From assembly GCA_026874595.1 (NCBI GenBank), contig CM049313.1, positions 19,731,508-19,795,507 of the forward strand: DNA of 64,000 nucleotides, read 5' to 3'. Source of the stretch: Sipunculus nudus (Eukaryota > Annelida > Sipuncula > Golfingiida > Sipunculidae). Every line of letters begins with the position of its first letter. Positions within the stretch are counted from its first letter, which is position 1. The position numbers were made by a program, and so were the translations under genes. Of the stretch, positions 1-12,800 are shown one piece after another. The notes below the pieces were generated by a model. The model made no database searches, was not told the origin of the DNA, and saw nothing but the letters and a program-made list of their open reading frames with translations.

Positions 1-337
1 TCTAATAAAAATGTCTTGTGTACTTCTACCGGGCACACATTATTACTCCGAACTGTTTCTAATTAGCAAATGCAGTTATTAAATAAGGGACACCGAATAG
101 GCATCACCTGTCAGAACGGTCAATCAGGTAAAACAAGCTTAGGAAAACTTACTTTATAATAAATAATCATCCTTTCCCCAACAAATTCACTTATATAACC
201 GGACAAAAATGTTTTTATATAACAAAAAAAGGGGATAGGTAATAATGTTCCTGTTTAGGACCTGGGTTAATGTTTTAACTCGCATGAGATCATGTGGTAC
301 TGAACTGTGTAACTGAACTGAAAAGGTCAAAGGTATT

Positions 338-339
<2 letters not shown>

Positions 340-396
<57 letters not shown>
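340..396. repeat. (AT)n microsatellite, about 57 bp
   Basis: Pure TA/AT dinucleotide tract. It generates a spurious minus-strand reading frame of alternating Tyr-Ile. Confidence 0.98.
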
Positions 397-397
<1 letters not shown>

Positions 398-1481
398 CAT
401 TGAATTATTATAAATAGCTGTTCTACAAGCATACCAATCACTGATTCCCGGCAATCATAGTTTAGTTCAAGAGCACAGTGAAAGACGATTTTAAAAGGAC
501 TATAGGTCTGTCTTTCATAGACGCATGGGCTCCGGTGGAAAATGGTATTCGGTCTTAATATCAAAGAAGTTCGTCTCCCAGGGGGTCTTTTTCATTTTTT
601 AAATAATCGGTAACATGAAATCATTCCACATATATGTGTGGTTTCGGGTACCCTCCAATCACGTCCCCTCTCCTTGATGTAACGTCTTTCTCGGTACAGA
701 CTCCCAATGTGGTTAGATTTACCTCGATATCAACCAATCAGGGAAAGGTTCTACTATATACCTTCGTGAATTAATATGACATTCGTTGAGTTTCAGGTGG
801 TTCTTAGTCATGCTGAATTCAGGTGCGGAAAGGCAGGACTCACCGGTGCGTTCCCATACGTGGTCAAAAGAGGTGCGGACCAGACAAACTGTAGGCGGTC
901 CGATCAAGTAGGTCGACCAATCAAAGCGGCCCGGCACATTTAATGAAATATAATTAAAAATGAATAAAAATGATATGTTTTTCTACGGCTTTTATTCTAT
1001 ATAATTTCTCACCACATATTTGTTCAAATGTTAAACAAACCCTAATATTAGATACAGAGCAAACCATTCAATAAGTGTTATAGAATAATCTATAAATAAG
1101 TCGGAAGACCTGCATGCATGGCTTTGTTTTTAATGACAAATTTAAATCTTTGTAAATAGTTTGACAACACTGAAATATTGTTAGTAACTGTGCGGGGCGT
1201 GGTGGTTAGAATATACATCACATACGCTGAGTAAGTGATAAAGTGGATAAGTGCGGTTTGAAAACTTATTACTAGAAACAGAAAACTTTTAATCCATTGT
1301 TAATGATATAGTATATAGAGTATATGTAGACCTGTGCATGTATTTAAGATATTCAAACAGTGATACACAAAGTAAATCATCAGCATTGTGCAGCACAGCG
1401 GGGGATGATAATCCTAATGTTGAACGTGTCACTTTAATCATAAGTTAATAACAAAAATTTACCCTTTAATGTTATTCAGAG

Positions 1482-1483
<2 letters not shown>
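398..1483. other. Non-coding stretch
   Basis: AT-rich sequence with no convincing coding frame, RNA gene or element boundary apart from the diverged repeat at 740-945. The 72-codon minus frame at 719-937 lies in that repeat and is not taken as a gene. Confidence 0.5.
740..945 (-). repeat. Diverged repeat, inverted partner of 1700-1830
   Basis: Read on the minus strand, this stretch contains tctggtccgcacctctttt followed by tgaccacgt. That resembles actggttcgcacctttag and tggtcatgtg at about 1792-1822 on the plus strand. Both are enriched in ggtccg words. They may be arms of one degraded element, since the inner region has no recognised gene. Confidence 0.3.

Positions 1484-1538
<55 letters not shown>
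1484..1538. repeat. (AT)n microsatellite, about 55 bp
   Basis: Pure AT dinucleotide tract. Confidence 0.98.
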
Positions 1539-1540
<2 letters not shown>

Positions 1541-1699
1541 CTATTTACTTATACTATTGCAGTTGTCATTAGTTGAAATACATTTTACGTATAGTTAAAG
1601 AGTCTTTCAGAGGTTCATTAGCCATTATTCATATTAAGGTTTGTGGGTTGAAACTAAATTCATGATGTCATCTGTTTAGTAAAATCCTTTACGAATTAG

Positions 1700-1830
1700 G
1701 AGTGGTCCATACTGGTCCGGTCCAGGGACAAGCAGTCCAGTATTTTGTGTTAGCGGTCCGGTCAAGGCAACACTTTTGGGCTGGTCCAAGCGGACTGGTT
1801 CGCACCTTTAGTGGTCATGTGTCAATCGTT
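1700..1830 (+). repeat. Diverged ggtccg-rich repeat, inverted partner of 740-945
   Basis: Several ggtcc/ggtccg words occur within about 130 bp, and one block matches the minus strand of 840-900. The 81-codon frame at 1702-1947 is repeat sequence, not a gene. Confidence 0.3.
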
Positions 1831-1962
1831 AGGGACACGGTAAGTATGGTCATTCCTTCCAATAACCATCATTGGTCACAGTATGAGCAAGTCTGGTACA
1901 TAAAGTGTGATCTGTTAAATTATATTTTCAAACTAGAATACGGGTAGTCCACAAGCCACTAC

Positions 1963-3116
1963 TTGTATCCGCCAAAATCAGAGTGGGCCGGGTGAAGTGA
2001 GGCATGGATTGAGTGGCAAGGGGAAATAGAGTGACGTGTGTTGCATATTAGCATGGATGTCTGCAGCCGAAATGTGTATGTAAGTTGCGCCACCTATCAC
2101 TTAATCCAGAAAGCTGTCCAAGTTGTATACATATGCAAAATTTTAGGCAGATAAGTCAAACCACTACTTGTATATTAGTGATTTTATCCCAAAGCAGACA
2201 AACAGAAGGAGGCTGTGCAAAAATGGTGGCAAGTGGCGCCACCAATCTTGTGTATGATTAGGAGCTATGTGAGATCTTTACACATGCAAAATATTTCAGG
2301 GGGATAAGTCAAACCAGTCCTGAGATATAAGTCTGAATGTCTGCAGCGTAAACATATATGTAGGTGGGGCCACCTGCCACAAAATACAGAAAGCTATCCA
2401 AGATGTATAAATCTGCAAAATTTTAGACAGATATGTCAAACCACTGCCCAGATATGAGTGATTTTATCCCACGGAAGACAAACAGACGGACGTTGTGCAA
2501 AAATGGTTGCAAGTGGCGCCACCAGTTTTGCGTATAATAAAAGGCTATGTTAGATCTATACACATGCAAAATTTTCGCCCAATCGGTCAGACGGTTCCCA
2601 AGAAAAGAGCTTGGATGTCTGCAGCGTTAATGTGAATATAGGTGGCGCCACCTGTCATAAAATCAAGAAAGCTATCCAAGATGTATACACATGCTGAAAA
2701 ATTCGGTTGGATAAGTCCAACCAATACAGAGATATGAGTGATTTTATCCAAAGGCCGATGAACAGATGTACGCTATGCAAAAATCGTTGCAGGTGGCGCC
2801 ACCATTTTTAGTGTATGTTATGAAGCTATCAAAGGGCTACTTTTTGCAAAATGTTTAGCCTGATTGGTCAAACTGTTCCCGAGATATGTGGGTTTATGTG
2901 TGGAAACAGACGCACAAACTGACGCTGGGCAGAGAGGAAAGGTCAGAGGCCAACCAAAAGTGAGGGCGCAGCAGTTCACATGTGACCCGAGCATAATCCC
3001 GAATTTAATAAAATTCCGCCCAGTGGTTACGGAGGAGTTCTCCGGAAACCTATGCGGCTGCGGCGGCGTCCGACTGAAAACATAGAATCCGCACAACTCT
3101 TTTTTGGCGGATACAA
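1963..3116. mobile_element. Non-autonomous TIR element with internal ~280-bp tandem repeats
   Basis: The 15-bp sequence TTGTATCCGCCAAAA at 1963-1977 recurs exactly inverted at 3102-3116. Between them is a tandem array: atgtctgcag starts at 2057, 2337 and 2615, a period of about 279 bp. Each unit consists of two related ~140-bp halves sharing ggcgccacc and acatgcaaaattt. The last unit runs into a GC-rich tail (2930-3085). A diverged inverted copy lies at 15480-16035. Homology between the copies reaches about 30 bp outside the left TIR, so the true end may be near 1935. No transposase ORF and no clear target duplication were seen. It is probably a MITE-like DNA transposon; the superfamily is unknown. 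Confidence 0.65.
2040..2900 (+). repeat. Tandem array, ~279-bp units of two ~140-bp halves
   Basis: Three units with the phrases atgtctgcagc, ggtggcgccacc, aagctatccaag, gtgattttatccc and agtggcgccacca in constant order. Mutations are scattered, so the array is moderately old. It forms the interior of the 1963-3116 element. Confidence 0.8.
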
Positions 3117-3119
3117 TTA

Positions 3120-4850
3120 CATGAGTAAATTGTTCTCTGTCACGTACTGTGGGTAGTATCGATCCAGTGGCATGGCGTTATAAACTGTTTTATTTGCGAT
3201 GTACATAAGTAGAAGTATCCAGTTATTTAATATCCGCTTTCTGTAATAAGTTTTGTGAGTTCTGTCAAACAAAGTAACAAAGGGTGTTACATCTAAGATT
3301 CGCGTAACGTGACGTTGCATCTTATTTACTTACAGAATATTAGATACTTTTTGATGTGTTTTTATCAGTTTCGGCTTGGCATACAGGAGATACAGTGTGA
3401 CCACCATTCTCAAATGTGTATATAGAATGAAAAAAGTCACATTCTTCTCATATCAAACGACGAATAAAAAAAACGACACATTTTAGGAACAATTCCTTTG
3501 CAGACAAAAAAATAACCATCTAGATCCATTATGCAGGGATATACGAACACATGGATATTTAAAAAACACACATCACCCCATCAAACTACCGAATGCTGCC
3601 ATTCTTGAACAACATTTTCTAGGGTCGACTTTATCAGAATAAAATTCTGTTTACAGGGCACGGTAATACATAAAGAAATCAAAATAAAATAAAATGTCCA
3701 GTAGGTCCATTAAACTAAGATGAGATCATACAATCACACTGCAGGATATTAAGCGAAAACGCAGTGACGTATAGCACATCTAAAATTCAGGTACAAATAT
3801 ATAGTAGAGTTAAGGAGTGAAAAGTATGCAACAGAGTTGTTAGATACATAAAAGGAAGCTCGGTTAAAGCACAGATACAGCACCATAGCGTACAACTGAA
3901 ATGAAATATGTATGTAAAAGCCTAGTTAAAATTCGCATGAGTACGGTAATGAATAAATGTAATTAGAATTATATAAGTATAATTTATCTAAATAAGTGGA
4001 TAATAATAGGAAATTATTCTACAATACAATTTAAATCTTTCTTTAAAAAAATAATTACAAAAACATATCGCAGAACTAAATTAATATTTAGTTAGTGAAT
4101 GTAGCTAAATTTTTTATGGTGAGAGCATGAGCTTATGACGTGGCAGTTCATGATCACAGACCTTTATTGGTGTTTTAATTTAAGCACAAGACGGCAATAT
4201 TCCAGGATGATGTTAAAATGAGTGAATCGCAGGAATGTCACTTCGGCAAAAGGACCTGGATTAAGTGATTAGGGTACATTGTATTTCGAAACATTAATTG
4301 ATAACATTATTTCGTTGGGAGTTCGCCAAAACGAAGTTTTCGATTGTTTTCTCCGACACGGTGCCATTCTTATTATATGAAGCGGTGCTCCGTATACGTG
4401 ATGCTTACGTTCAATTAATTTAACTTTCAAAATGAGCATCACGATGTGATATCCATATTTTTGTAAACTTTGGAGTCGAGGATAGGGTTTTAGTGTGTAT
4501 TCACGTCAGTTATCTGCTTTTCAGAGATATGGAGCCTGGCGATCGCTATACAGTTTAGCAGGAACGGCTTATAGTCACATGACACGTTCCGAATACTTTC
4601 GAGACTGTTTGTGTAGGTACTCAGTTCATGAGTATCTGATAGGTAACGCCTGTATCATAGAACATATAAACATGTAAAACGTTGGTCATGACTACTGTCA
4701 AACGTTCATGCCCAGGCTCCATCAAGTCGATCTGCACGGTCAGTAACGGATATCAACTTAATGGCACTTAATGGCAATCTCCTGTTATGCGGGTCAATGT
4801 AAGGTCATATGTAGAGGTACACATAAATCATTTCAAAATTACAATGCCTA
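3120..4850. other. Non-coding stretch, nothing recognised
   Basis: AT-rich. The frames at 3117-3320 (-) and 4495-4677 (+) are short and feature-free. An 11-bp inverted pair, atggagcctgg at about 4529 and ccaggctccat at about 4712, flanks the latter and may be chance. Confidence 0.5.
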
Positions 4851-4851
4851 G

Positions 4852-5425
4852 TACAGTGAAACCCCGGGCTACGGACACCCCTCTTGAGCGGACACCCCGC
4901 CTAACGGACACTCTTTGGGCCGACCGAGCGTTTTTCCTACTTTTAGAACCCCTCTGGGGCGGACACCCCGCTATTCAGGACAACGGACACTTTTTGTCCG
5001 CCCGATGGCTAATTACCTCGGCTAACGGACACTCGAGCGGCCGCGCCGATCGAAGTGGGCAAAAATACCTTGAAACTGCAAATATGGTCTGCTTCCAGTG
5101 CGCCTTATTTCACTTAAATGTTCTTATGATTTAGATTTATTGCCATGTCTATAAGACCGGAGCTAGATTTATTCAATTTACCTTATTTTTCAGTTGGAAC
5201 ATTTATTTTCGTATCCTACTATCAATAGCAGTGCCCACAAAACTACGGAATTCACGGAGTTTCTATGTTGCCGAGCTTTTAGTGAAGTTACATATCCATT
5301 CGATATTCAGGCCACATTATTTTATCATAGGCCAAGGAGCGAGGATAATGACGTATCTGTTACACACCTGGACGATATCAGTCACGGGTTATGACCTCTC
5401 GCCTGGGTCGGGGGCTCAGCTGGGC
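4852..5425 (+). mobile_element. pogo/Tigger-like DNA element fragment (copy 1)
   Basis: The stretch starts TA-CAGTGAAACCCC (4852-4865), the same terminus as at 57960, followed by repeated cggacaccc words to about 5040. This layout, with TA followed by a CAGTGAAACCCC-type end and subterminal repeats, is known in pogo/Tigger-like Tc1-mariner relatives. The superfamily call is inference. The rest matches 58560-59290 in inverted orientation, including a gcgaggataatgacgtatct block near 5340. No transposase is visible. Frames at 4787-5134 and 5194-5455 are repeat sequence. Confidence 0.5.
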
Positions 5426-5429
5426 TTTA

Positions 5430-7925
5430 AGATCAAAGATAATCAAAGACGTTAATTATGCATCCATAAGGGCACTTATGCAGTCAGTCTCTGCTCCAAA
5501 ATGATTAACTCGCGATTTTTTTAGGTTGAAGGCATGTCAGTCTCTTCAAATAAAGTTTTACCGTATGAATGGTGTGTGATCTATTCATAGATCCTTTGAT
5601 CCTTAAAACAACGGGGACAGTTATTGTACAATAAAAACAAGTTACTTTTCGCACATTTGTATATATATATACTGCTTGGTTTCTACTCTGGATCACTGCG
5701 GTTTCGAATCTGATATTGCCATTGGCAAGCATCAGTCTTCAGTGCTTATGAGAGAAGCTCGGGTCTAACACAACTCGTGCAAATTCGACCGTCACTACAA
5801 AAAGTATTTGTTATTTAAGTAACTGAGTATGCATTACTTCATCCTGTATACGCAACCAAATGGTTGTTATGTTTAAATGAAATCTGGTTAAACCTGATGT
5901 TAACCTTAATTAATTATCTATATACTTAAGTTAAACAAAGAAGTTGACATTGATAAAGAGCCTGATGATTTGCGTGTTTTCCGGATGTGATTCCGGAATA
6001 TCATAACACTGACTTTTCTCTGTCGGAACAGGGTTTCATCTGGAAAACGTCTGTCACTTGAGATTAGTCTTTTTATTTACACAGGAAATACCGTGAACGA
6101 GCACAAATATATGAGAGACTAGACTGCAGAATGAAACGCGTATAACACATGAGTCAAATTTGGATGTTCTTGGAAAGTTTTATTTTAATTTAAATTTCGG
6201 TAAAAGTAACTGTCTCCGTTGTTTTAACGATGTACAACAATACAACGCTCGTTCCTTCGATCCTGCGTATGCCAATGAAAAGCGTCTGGTTGGTAGTTGT
6301 AACTGTGCATGTATCTGCAATGAGGTTAAGTCACTTCAGAGCGTTCACGAATCAGTGACGTCATAAAACAAACGATAGTCACTTCCTTCGCAGAAATTAA
6401 AACAATTCAAAACGAATCAAATTCGCCTATGCATGCTGTATGAACGTGGTTTTTGCATTATAAACGATAACAGTTTGCATTTCTTTTATCGAGGATAATT
6501 AAAGCGTTTATGAAAAGTTCTGAATCTTGAGTAGCCGAAGCTAACCAGAAATTAAAACCAAGTGTAATAATATCTATCGAATTGCTATGCATTTCCGCGA
6601 TGTAGGGATGGGAAAGGTTTAGCTCTCATGGCTTCCACGTTTACAAAGGTTCACTAATATCCGGAGGGTTCCTGACCGGATACGTCGTGCCGGGGAGAAC
6701 CAACATCGCAACAGTGAGCAGGCAGATACGACCCGCAGTGGTGCATCGTGATTAGCAACAGGTAGCAATCAATGGACCCCTCCCTGACGTGCCGGTCCGG
6801 CTTAGAACATGAAGGTAAAAGGGCAAGTGTTCAAGTCACCTTTAATCGTTCAGATCACTTAAACCAAACCGGGAAGAAAACATCAAATTTTTATCATATG
6901 ACGTAGCCCCCGAATATAAACGTACATCATGCAAAGATGATCATGTTTCATCGTTCCAGAAAACCTGAAGGATATCTGTAATAAGAAATGGGAGTCTTAA
7001 AACTGTGCGTGGGTGGAAGTATGTGCGTCATGTGTTTTTAAGGAGGCTTCATCGACTTTTATGATCAGGCTGAATTCTTTCATTACTTTCCAAGCTCAGC
7101 GCAGAAAGTACAATGTTTGCCGTGCGTGCTTTGGTTGAAGGAAAAACAATTAATATCAGGAAAAAAATATCGTAACCAATTAAGACTGCATGGGAATAAG
7201 GTGAGACTATGCTTGGGGATATGGTGACAAGTTTGAGTTATCATTTCTGGAAAAAAAACACATTATTTTAAAATCCACCGATAAATTGTTTTAAATTCAT
7301 ATTAAACCCCACATTGTTTTGTCATATTATCATAGCTTAATACGCATTTCTTTCTAATGATATATGTATTAATGAACGTTCCATCCTATTTTGTATGAAA
7401 TTTAATAAGAAAACAGTTTGACTTTTAAATAGTGCGCTCTGGAAGAGCAAGTGCCTGTTTAAAAATGAAATTTTACTAAATCAGAATTTAAAATTCAATT
7501 AGGAGCAAGAAATACACATGATAGAAAAAAAAAGAAAGTTTCTAATTGTCATGTAGGAAAAGCGAGCGTTGTTTTATAAATGAATATCAAAACATTAATG
7601 CTTGTTGCAATCTGGACAGAGGGTGGATCAGCTGTGGTCGTAATAAATTGTATTCGACAGGCTGAGCTAGTTCATTACAGCAGTCACGTACAGCATGAAA
7701 ATCTGAGACTAGAAAAAATATTGATGTAACGAAGTTAAATCATGCAAACTATACAAGAAGTTTCTACTGCCACCCTCCAATGTATGCCGATAGACCATTT
7801 TATTGTGCAGTTTCTGAACCATTTCACTTTCACCCATTTTGGAACCCATTTAATCGTCATATTATCATTATCATAATTAAATATTCTCTTCCAACTCGCT
7901 CCCTCCTCCTTTCTGTCTGACTTTC
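5430..7925. other. Non-coding stretch, nothing recognised
   Basis: No convincing exon. A GC-richer patch at 6660-6800 (ccggagggttcctgaccgg and following) stands out from the AT-rich surroundings and may be an old repeat. A short (AT) run lies at 5658-5671. Confidence 0.45.
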
Positions 7926-7928
7926 TCT

Positions 7929-7998
<70 letters not shown>

Positions 7999-8007
7999 TG
8001 AGAGAGA
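7922..8007. repeat. (AT)n tract forming a long hairpin with tctctca/tgagaga arms
   Basis: TTTCTCTCA at 7922-7930 is followed by an (AT)n tract of about 68 bp with one 'cat' interruption, then TGAGAGAGAA. The unique flanks are inverse complements, so the whole is one extended palindrome. Confidence 0.85.
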
Positions 8008-8009
8008 AT

Positions 8010-8967
8010 GTATGTATATGTATATGTATATTTATACTTATATGATCAGGTTTAAATTAAATATTTGCTTAATTTCTAAAATTTGAAAAGATTTGTTTTA
8101 ATTCCATGTATGTTTTGGAAAGGGGACTTCGTTCATGAAATATTGTACAGGTATGATATTTTCGTACGTATGAACGAGGCATTTACGTATGTTCAAGTGC
8201 TGGTTTTGGCGTAAAGTCGTATAGAAGGATGTTCTACACTCCTTTCCTGATACCATCGGTAATACAATGTCTGTGCGGCCAGCTGCGATTATCAGTCACG
8301 AGAAGGTGTCAGTGATGTATTATTTAAATTAATTACAGTTATACACATGAAGCGTGCCGAAGGTTCCGTGTTTGTCGGAGTTGATATAGTTTTGTCATTA
8401 TCACGGGCCCCTTTCGTCCAAATTCCATTTTTGCTCAGCCTCTCGCTGACGTTTTGCCATGAAATTCAGGTAAAATTCAAGCTGACTAAATCGCATAGTG
8501 TCTGAAAAATATGGATGATTTCTGTCGGAACGGAATCTAAACATTTTATTCAGCCAATGGATATATCAGCAGGGCTACAATAAAATTTAGAAAACCTCCA
8601 TTATGTAAAAGGAGCTTTATTTAGCTCATATTTCACGGAGTCTTTGGAAGGTTCTTTCAGGCAGATAATAATTACTGTGTGGAACTCCCGTGGCAGACGT
8701 ATTAAGACGGTGTGGTTACCCTGACATATCCTTCGCCTTTATCAAGTCACGGAGTCGGCGACACCAGCGGGAGAATTAGGTCATACTCTCAGATTCACAT
8801 TGCAATAATTCAATTCTCCTCTTAGTTAATCCAGCGAGAGGGAAACATAAAAAATAGACTTAAAAGAGAAAACCCGAAAAAAATTGTTTTATCGAATTAT
8901 CATATTCTATAATGGCTAATTAAAATATCGGGTTTTCATCAATATTTGACATATCGAATGATTATTA
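8010..8967. other. Non-coding stretch, nothing recognised
   Basis: AT-rich sequence without coding signals or recognised repeats. Confidence 0.45.
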
Positions 8968-8971
8968 TCAT

Positions 8972-9809
8972 TGTTACGGAACCTAACATCAACAGATCAC
9001 GTAGTCGTGACGAACACAAATTTTGTCATAGAGATAAAAAAATAAGATTCTGTAACACAAGGCAGCGTGAAATGTCTAGGGGAATGAATAAAGAAGTCAT
9101 TCCATTACAATACACTAAATCAATACAATTTCACAGAATAACAACAGTACAACAGTAAATCAATACAAGTATATAAATAAAGTGTAGAGTACCTGGACAC
9201 CACAACTGTCACAGCGACAACAAGTCCTTTATAACGTAGAACCCAGATGAACAGTTCACATAAATCTTCTCAGAGAATAACAGTCCAGCTCATTCAAAAA
9301 ATCAATCCGTTGTAATCCAAAAGTGAAGTTCTTCTTATAATCCAGAAAGCAAACTGAAGACTATATAAGATCCGTCACAAATTTAGAAGAAAATCTATAA
9401 CTGCCGCAGTTATCGGAAAAGGTCTACAAACTGACACACACTCTTCCGTGTCCGCTGGAATTTTTCTCTCCTCTCTCCCGGCTCTAAAACACAGCCCCTT
9501 ATTTATATCTTTTCACCTCAAGCCGAGATCTTTCCATTTTTCGAACAATCCAAAGAATCCAATACTACACACGTTACAGGAAACATCTAGAATAACGAAC
9601 ACTGTGTTTCTACATATTAGAGTTCACACGTGAGCCGGCCCGGCTCGGCCAGACGAGAAAGGCCCCAGACTAGCATGACCGCTGTGTTTACACGTGGGCC
9701 GCACCCGGCCAGCTAGAACAAGAAACGCTGTAGCATAGCAACGCCCATGGCTTGAACCAAACACGTATCAGAATGTCAACAGCGCACAATAAAAGAGACA
9801 TCTGTAACA
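8972..9809 (+). mobile_element. Solo-LTR-like element (copy 1), 838 bp with 4-bp TSD
   Basis: It begins TGTTACGGAACC and ends CTGTAACA, so it has TG...CA termini with a 6-bp inverted TGTTAC/GTAACA. TCAT is duplicated at 8968-8971 and 9810-9813. A second copy with its own, different 4-bp duplication occurs at 56335-60239. Shared blocks include gcagcgtgaaatgtctag and gtccgctggaat. AATAAA motifs occur inside. TG...CA ends with 4-6 bp duplications are typical of LTR retrotransposons, so solo LTRs of a Gypsy-type element are the best reading. A non-autonomous DNA element with short TIRs is the alternative. No internal gag/pol region is present. Confidence 0.65.
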
Positions 9810-9813
9810 TCAT

Positions 9814-12800
9814 GAATAAATGTAAGCCATGTTTACCATGTATTCCTATTAAAGTGTCTAAAAATATATTGGAAATTGTTTTCTTCCTTTAAATAGAGTT
9901 CATTTGATATCATTTGTATTAAAGGTCTGAATATTGAATATTTGCGCCCCGCATTATGCCGGAGGTAAAATTATGAGTCTTTATCCGGAGGCTGTCCAGA
10001 GGACTTATTTTGCAGAAATTTTCTTCCTTAAAGTATTAGTTAAACGGCGGCATTAATACCTACAACCCTTACAAAATGAAGCCTGTTAACGACAAAATGG
10101 AATCAAATATTTTCCTGCCAGATATTTTCACTTGACAATGATGTTCAAATATCATCCATCAAATATTGCAAACGTCAAGAGGCTATTTGTAAACCACACG
10201 AATTGGGAGTCAAAGGAATAGATGATTTAATTTCCGATGTCACGGTCCAAGCTGGTAAAGATTCCCTAGAGCAATCCTAGCTACAGCAATCAGGCACATT
10301 TGGCGAACTTGGCCACGGTTTCGTCGCCGCGTGGGAGGCAGTCCCTAGGGCCATTAGACAGCCTGGTTCAGTCGCAGTCTTTGCTGTCGGTACACTGCGC
10401 TGGCCGTGTCTGTATCTCTTGTCAAAGAGTAATGAATGCTTCATTTTCCAATTTGTAATACCACCGTATGCCTCTATAAAATCGGCTGCTGGAGACCACG
10501 TTATCTGCTTTGCTTGACGATCCACATTTCGTTCACTTCCAAAGAAAGTGTTTGTTCATTATCTTCAAGTTCATAATAGATCTGTTTGTTTAAAGCACAG
10601 CCGCTGCAATCAATGAAACTTTGCTGAGCAAACACTTTTCAACATCGTTTCTGTCTATGCGACTGTGCTCAAAGAAATATTTGAAGTGACTTATTGGGCT
10701 AGCGAAGTGTTGCTTCAGCAAAGCACAGGTAAGTCCATAATTTCCCCGTTGTTATTTTTTTCTTGATAAAAGATGTTCATAGTTTTAAACAATAATTCAA
10801 ATTATATATACATTTAATTTAATTATTTCATATATGCATTCATATTATATGGTTGAAATAAATGCAAAAGTATGGGGTTTATATATGTGGGTTTATATTA
10901 TGGGGTTTCTTTACTTAAAACCATATATTTGCTATGACAACCGCTTAAGGTCTGCACAAACCTAAAGAAGTGAGGAATGAAATGACAAATATTTATTATC
11001 TGTTATAAAGTGGATGAATTGTCCTTGACTGAGGTATCTCTGAAAGTAGCTTTTGCATTTAATCGAGCTCTGGTATACACATCACATGAATCAAATGGTT
11101 CGTTTTATATCCTCAGTACAATCAATTGTTGGCTACTTCAAAGTAAAGTAGGTGTAAATGTCGTTGATTGCTGTTTGTTAAATGGACATGATATTTTAAT
11201 TTGTTAATTTATGTACAGGGACGATGGGTTGTTTTTACATCTGTGTAAAATTTAAATTAATAATTCAACACGATGGTTACGGATCAATTAATTTTACAAA
11301 TAAAAGCAGTCCTTTGTTTAAAATTTATCTTGCATGTTTTTCAGACAAATTTTTTTACATGGTATTTATCTGAAAAGAAATATAATTAAATATGTTATAA
11401 AAGAAACATAATTCCCTTCCTATTTTAACTGTAATACAAAGCAATGATTTATAAAAAACAAAAAGTGTTATTGTAGCATATTCAATAAGCGATTATATAG
11501 TTATTAGGTTTTCAGTTAATTCAACTAAAATAAGTATTAATAAAACCATAAGTTTAATCTGTAGCCTACTTTGGATATATAAAAATAAGGACCTATAGCT
11601 TGAAGCAGGCCGCACACAGAGGATTCAACGAGGCCGGAATGGAACAGACCGGAACGGATTCAGAATCCTGTAGGGTTCGACACCCTATTTTTCCTCTGTC
11701 AGTGTGGTCCGAGCCAGTGCTGATTTTGATGTTGTCGAAACGGGAAAACGCATCATTTTGATATTTATCTGCTAGATGACAAAGAAGAAGTTAGGGGAAA
11801 ATGAGCTAACTGCCAATATCATTATGGAAAGACTAAATAAAAATGATATCACAAGGGACCCTTGAAAACCTTTATGAGAAAATACATGCGAGTAGCACGC
11901 TCTCGACATATTCAATGAACTAGATTTCAAGCATGGCAAAAGAATGTCGGAAAAAATGAATAAGATTGCGGGACCATATATATATATACTTACTTTTCCT
12001 TAAAGTAAATTTCTGCTTATTATTATTCATATTCCATATACTGTAAATCAGCATACGTAAATGCCAAATAGTGTTCACTAGACTAGATATACAAAGTTTC
12101 GGAGGGTTACTTTAAATTGATTGAGAGTTCGTTAGAATCACGCGATTGGTCCAGAGAGAACACATCACGATCCGTCAATAATTATATTGTTGGTCTCGAA
12201 TACAAGTGGTCTGTTAACAAGATCACAGGATAAACTAATTAAATAAGGAGCGGGGGTGTTCAAAGACGATAGTACCAGATAAATCAATGTCAATCTTTGC
12301 ATCCGGTGGACCGTATGGAACCCCTGCCTGGACTCTGTCGCCGTGTTACTTCAGTCATCAATCGTACGTCCATTCACCAAATAAACTGCTCGTAGATTCA
12401 CTGAGAACGTCCGTTTAAAGCTTTGCTGAAGGATTACTACAGCCTGCCAGTGCTTAATAATGGCTGTTTATGACGGCTTGTTTCTCCTGCTACAAGTATT
12501 TTATTCATGGCTGTTCAGACGGGAGGAAAAAATTTGTTTACAATCAACTTGCATGAGGAGTTTTAACTGACCATTTTTGTGGTTCTGATTCGGATCGGGG
12601 CGATATATCAGGATTCTCTGCTGTTTTGGAGATATCCATCGCTGTTAGCAAGTACTTCCGCATGGCTAGTAGCCCTATACCTCTACGTAACAACACGCCC
12701 ACCGCGCGAACCTGAGAATCTGTATTACGCTGTTTTTTATTAGGAGGCTTTGAGTTGGTAATATATTGAAGTATTGTGAGGTTGTAAAATTGGCCAGGTT

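Noticed and set aside
187-564. 125-codon minus ORF
   Set aside because: Its centre is a Tyr-Ile run from the (AT)n tract. The same applies to 7735-7986, 35039-35221 and 59301-59489.
4787-5134. 115-codon plus ORF
   Set aside because: It lies in the CAGTGAAACCCC-ended repeat, whose second copy does not preserve the frame.
10277-10525. 82-codon minus ORF with ordinary-looking composition
   Set aside because: No family recognised and no splice or poly(A) context, so left as unannotated.
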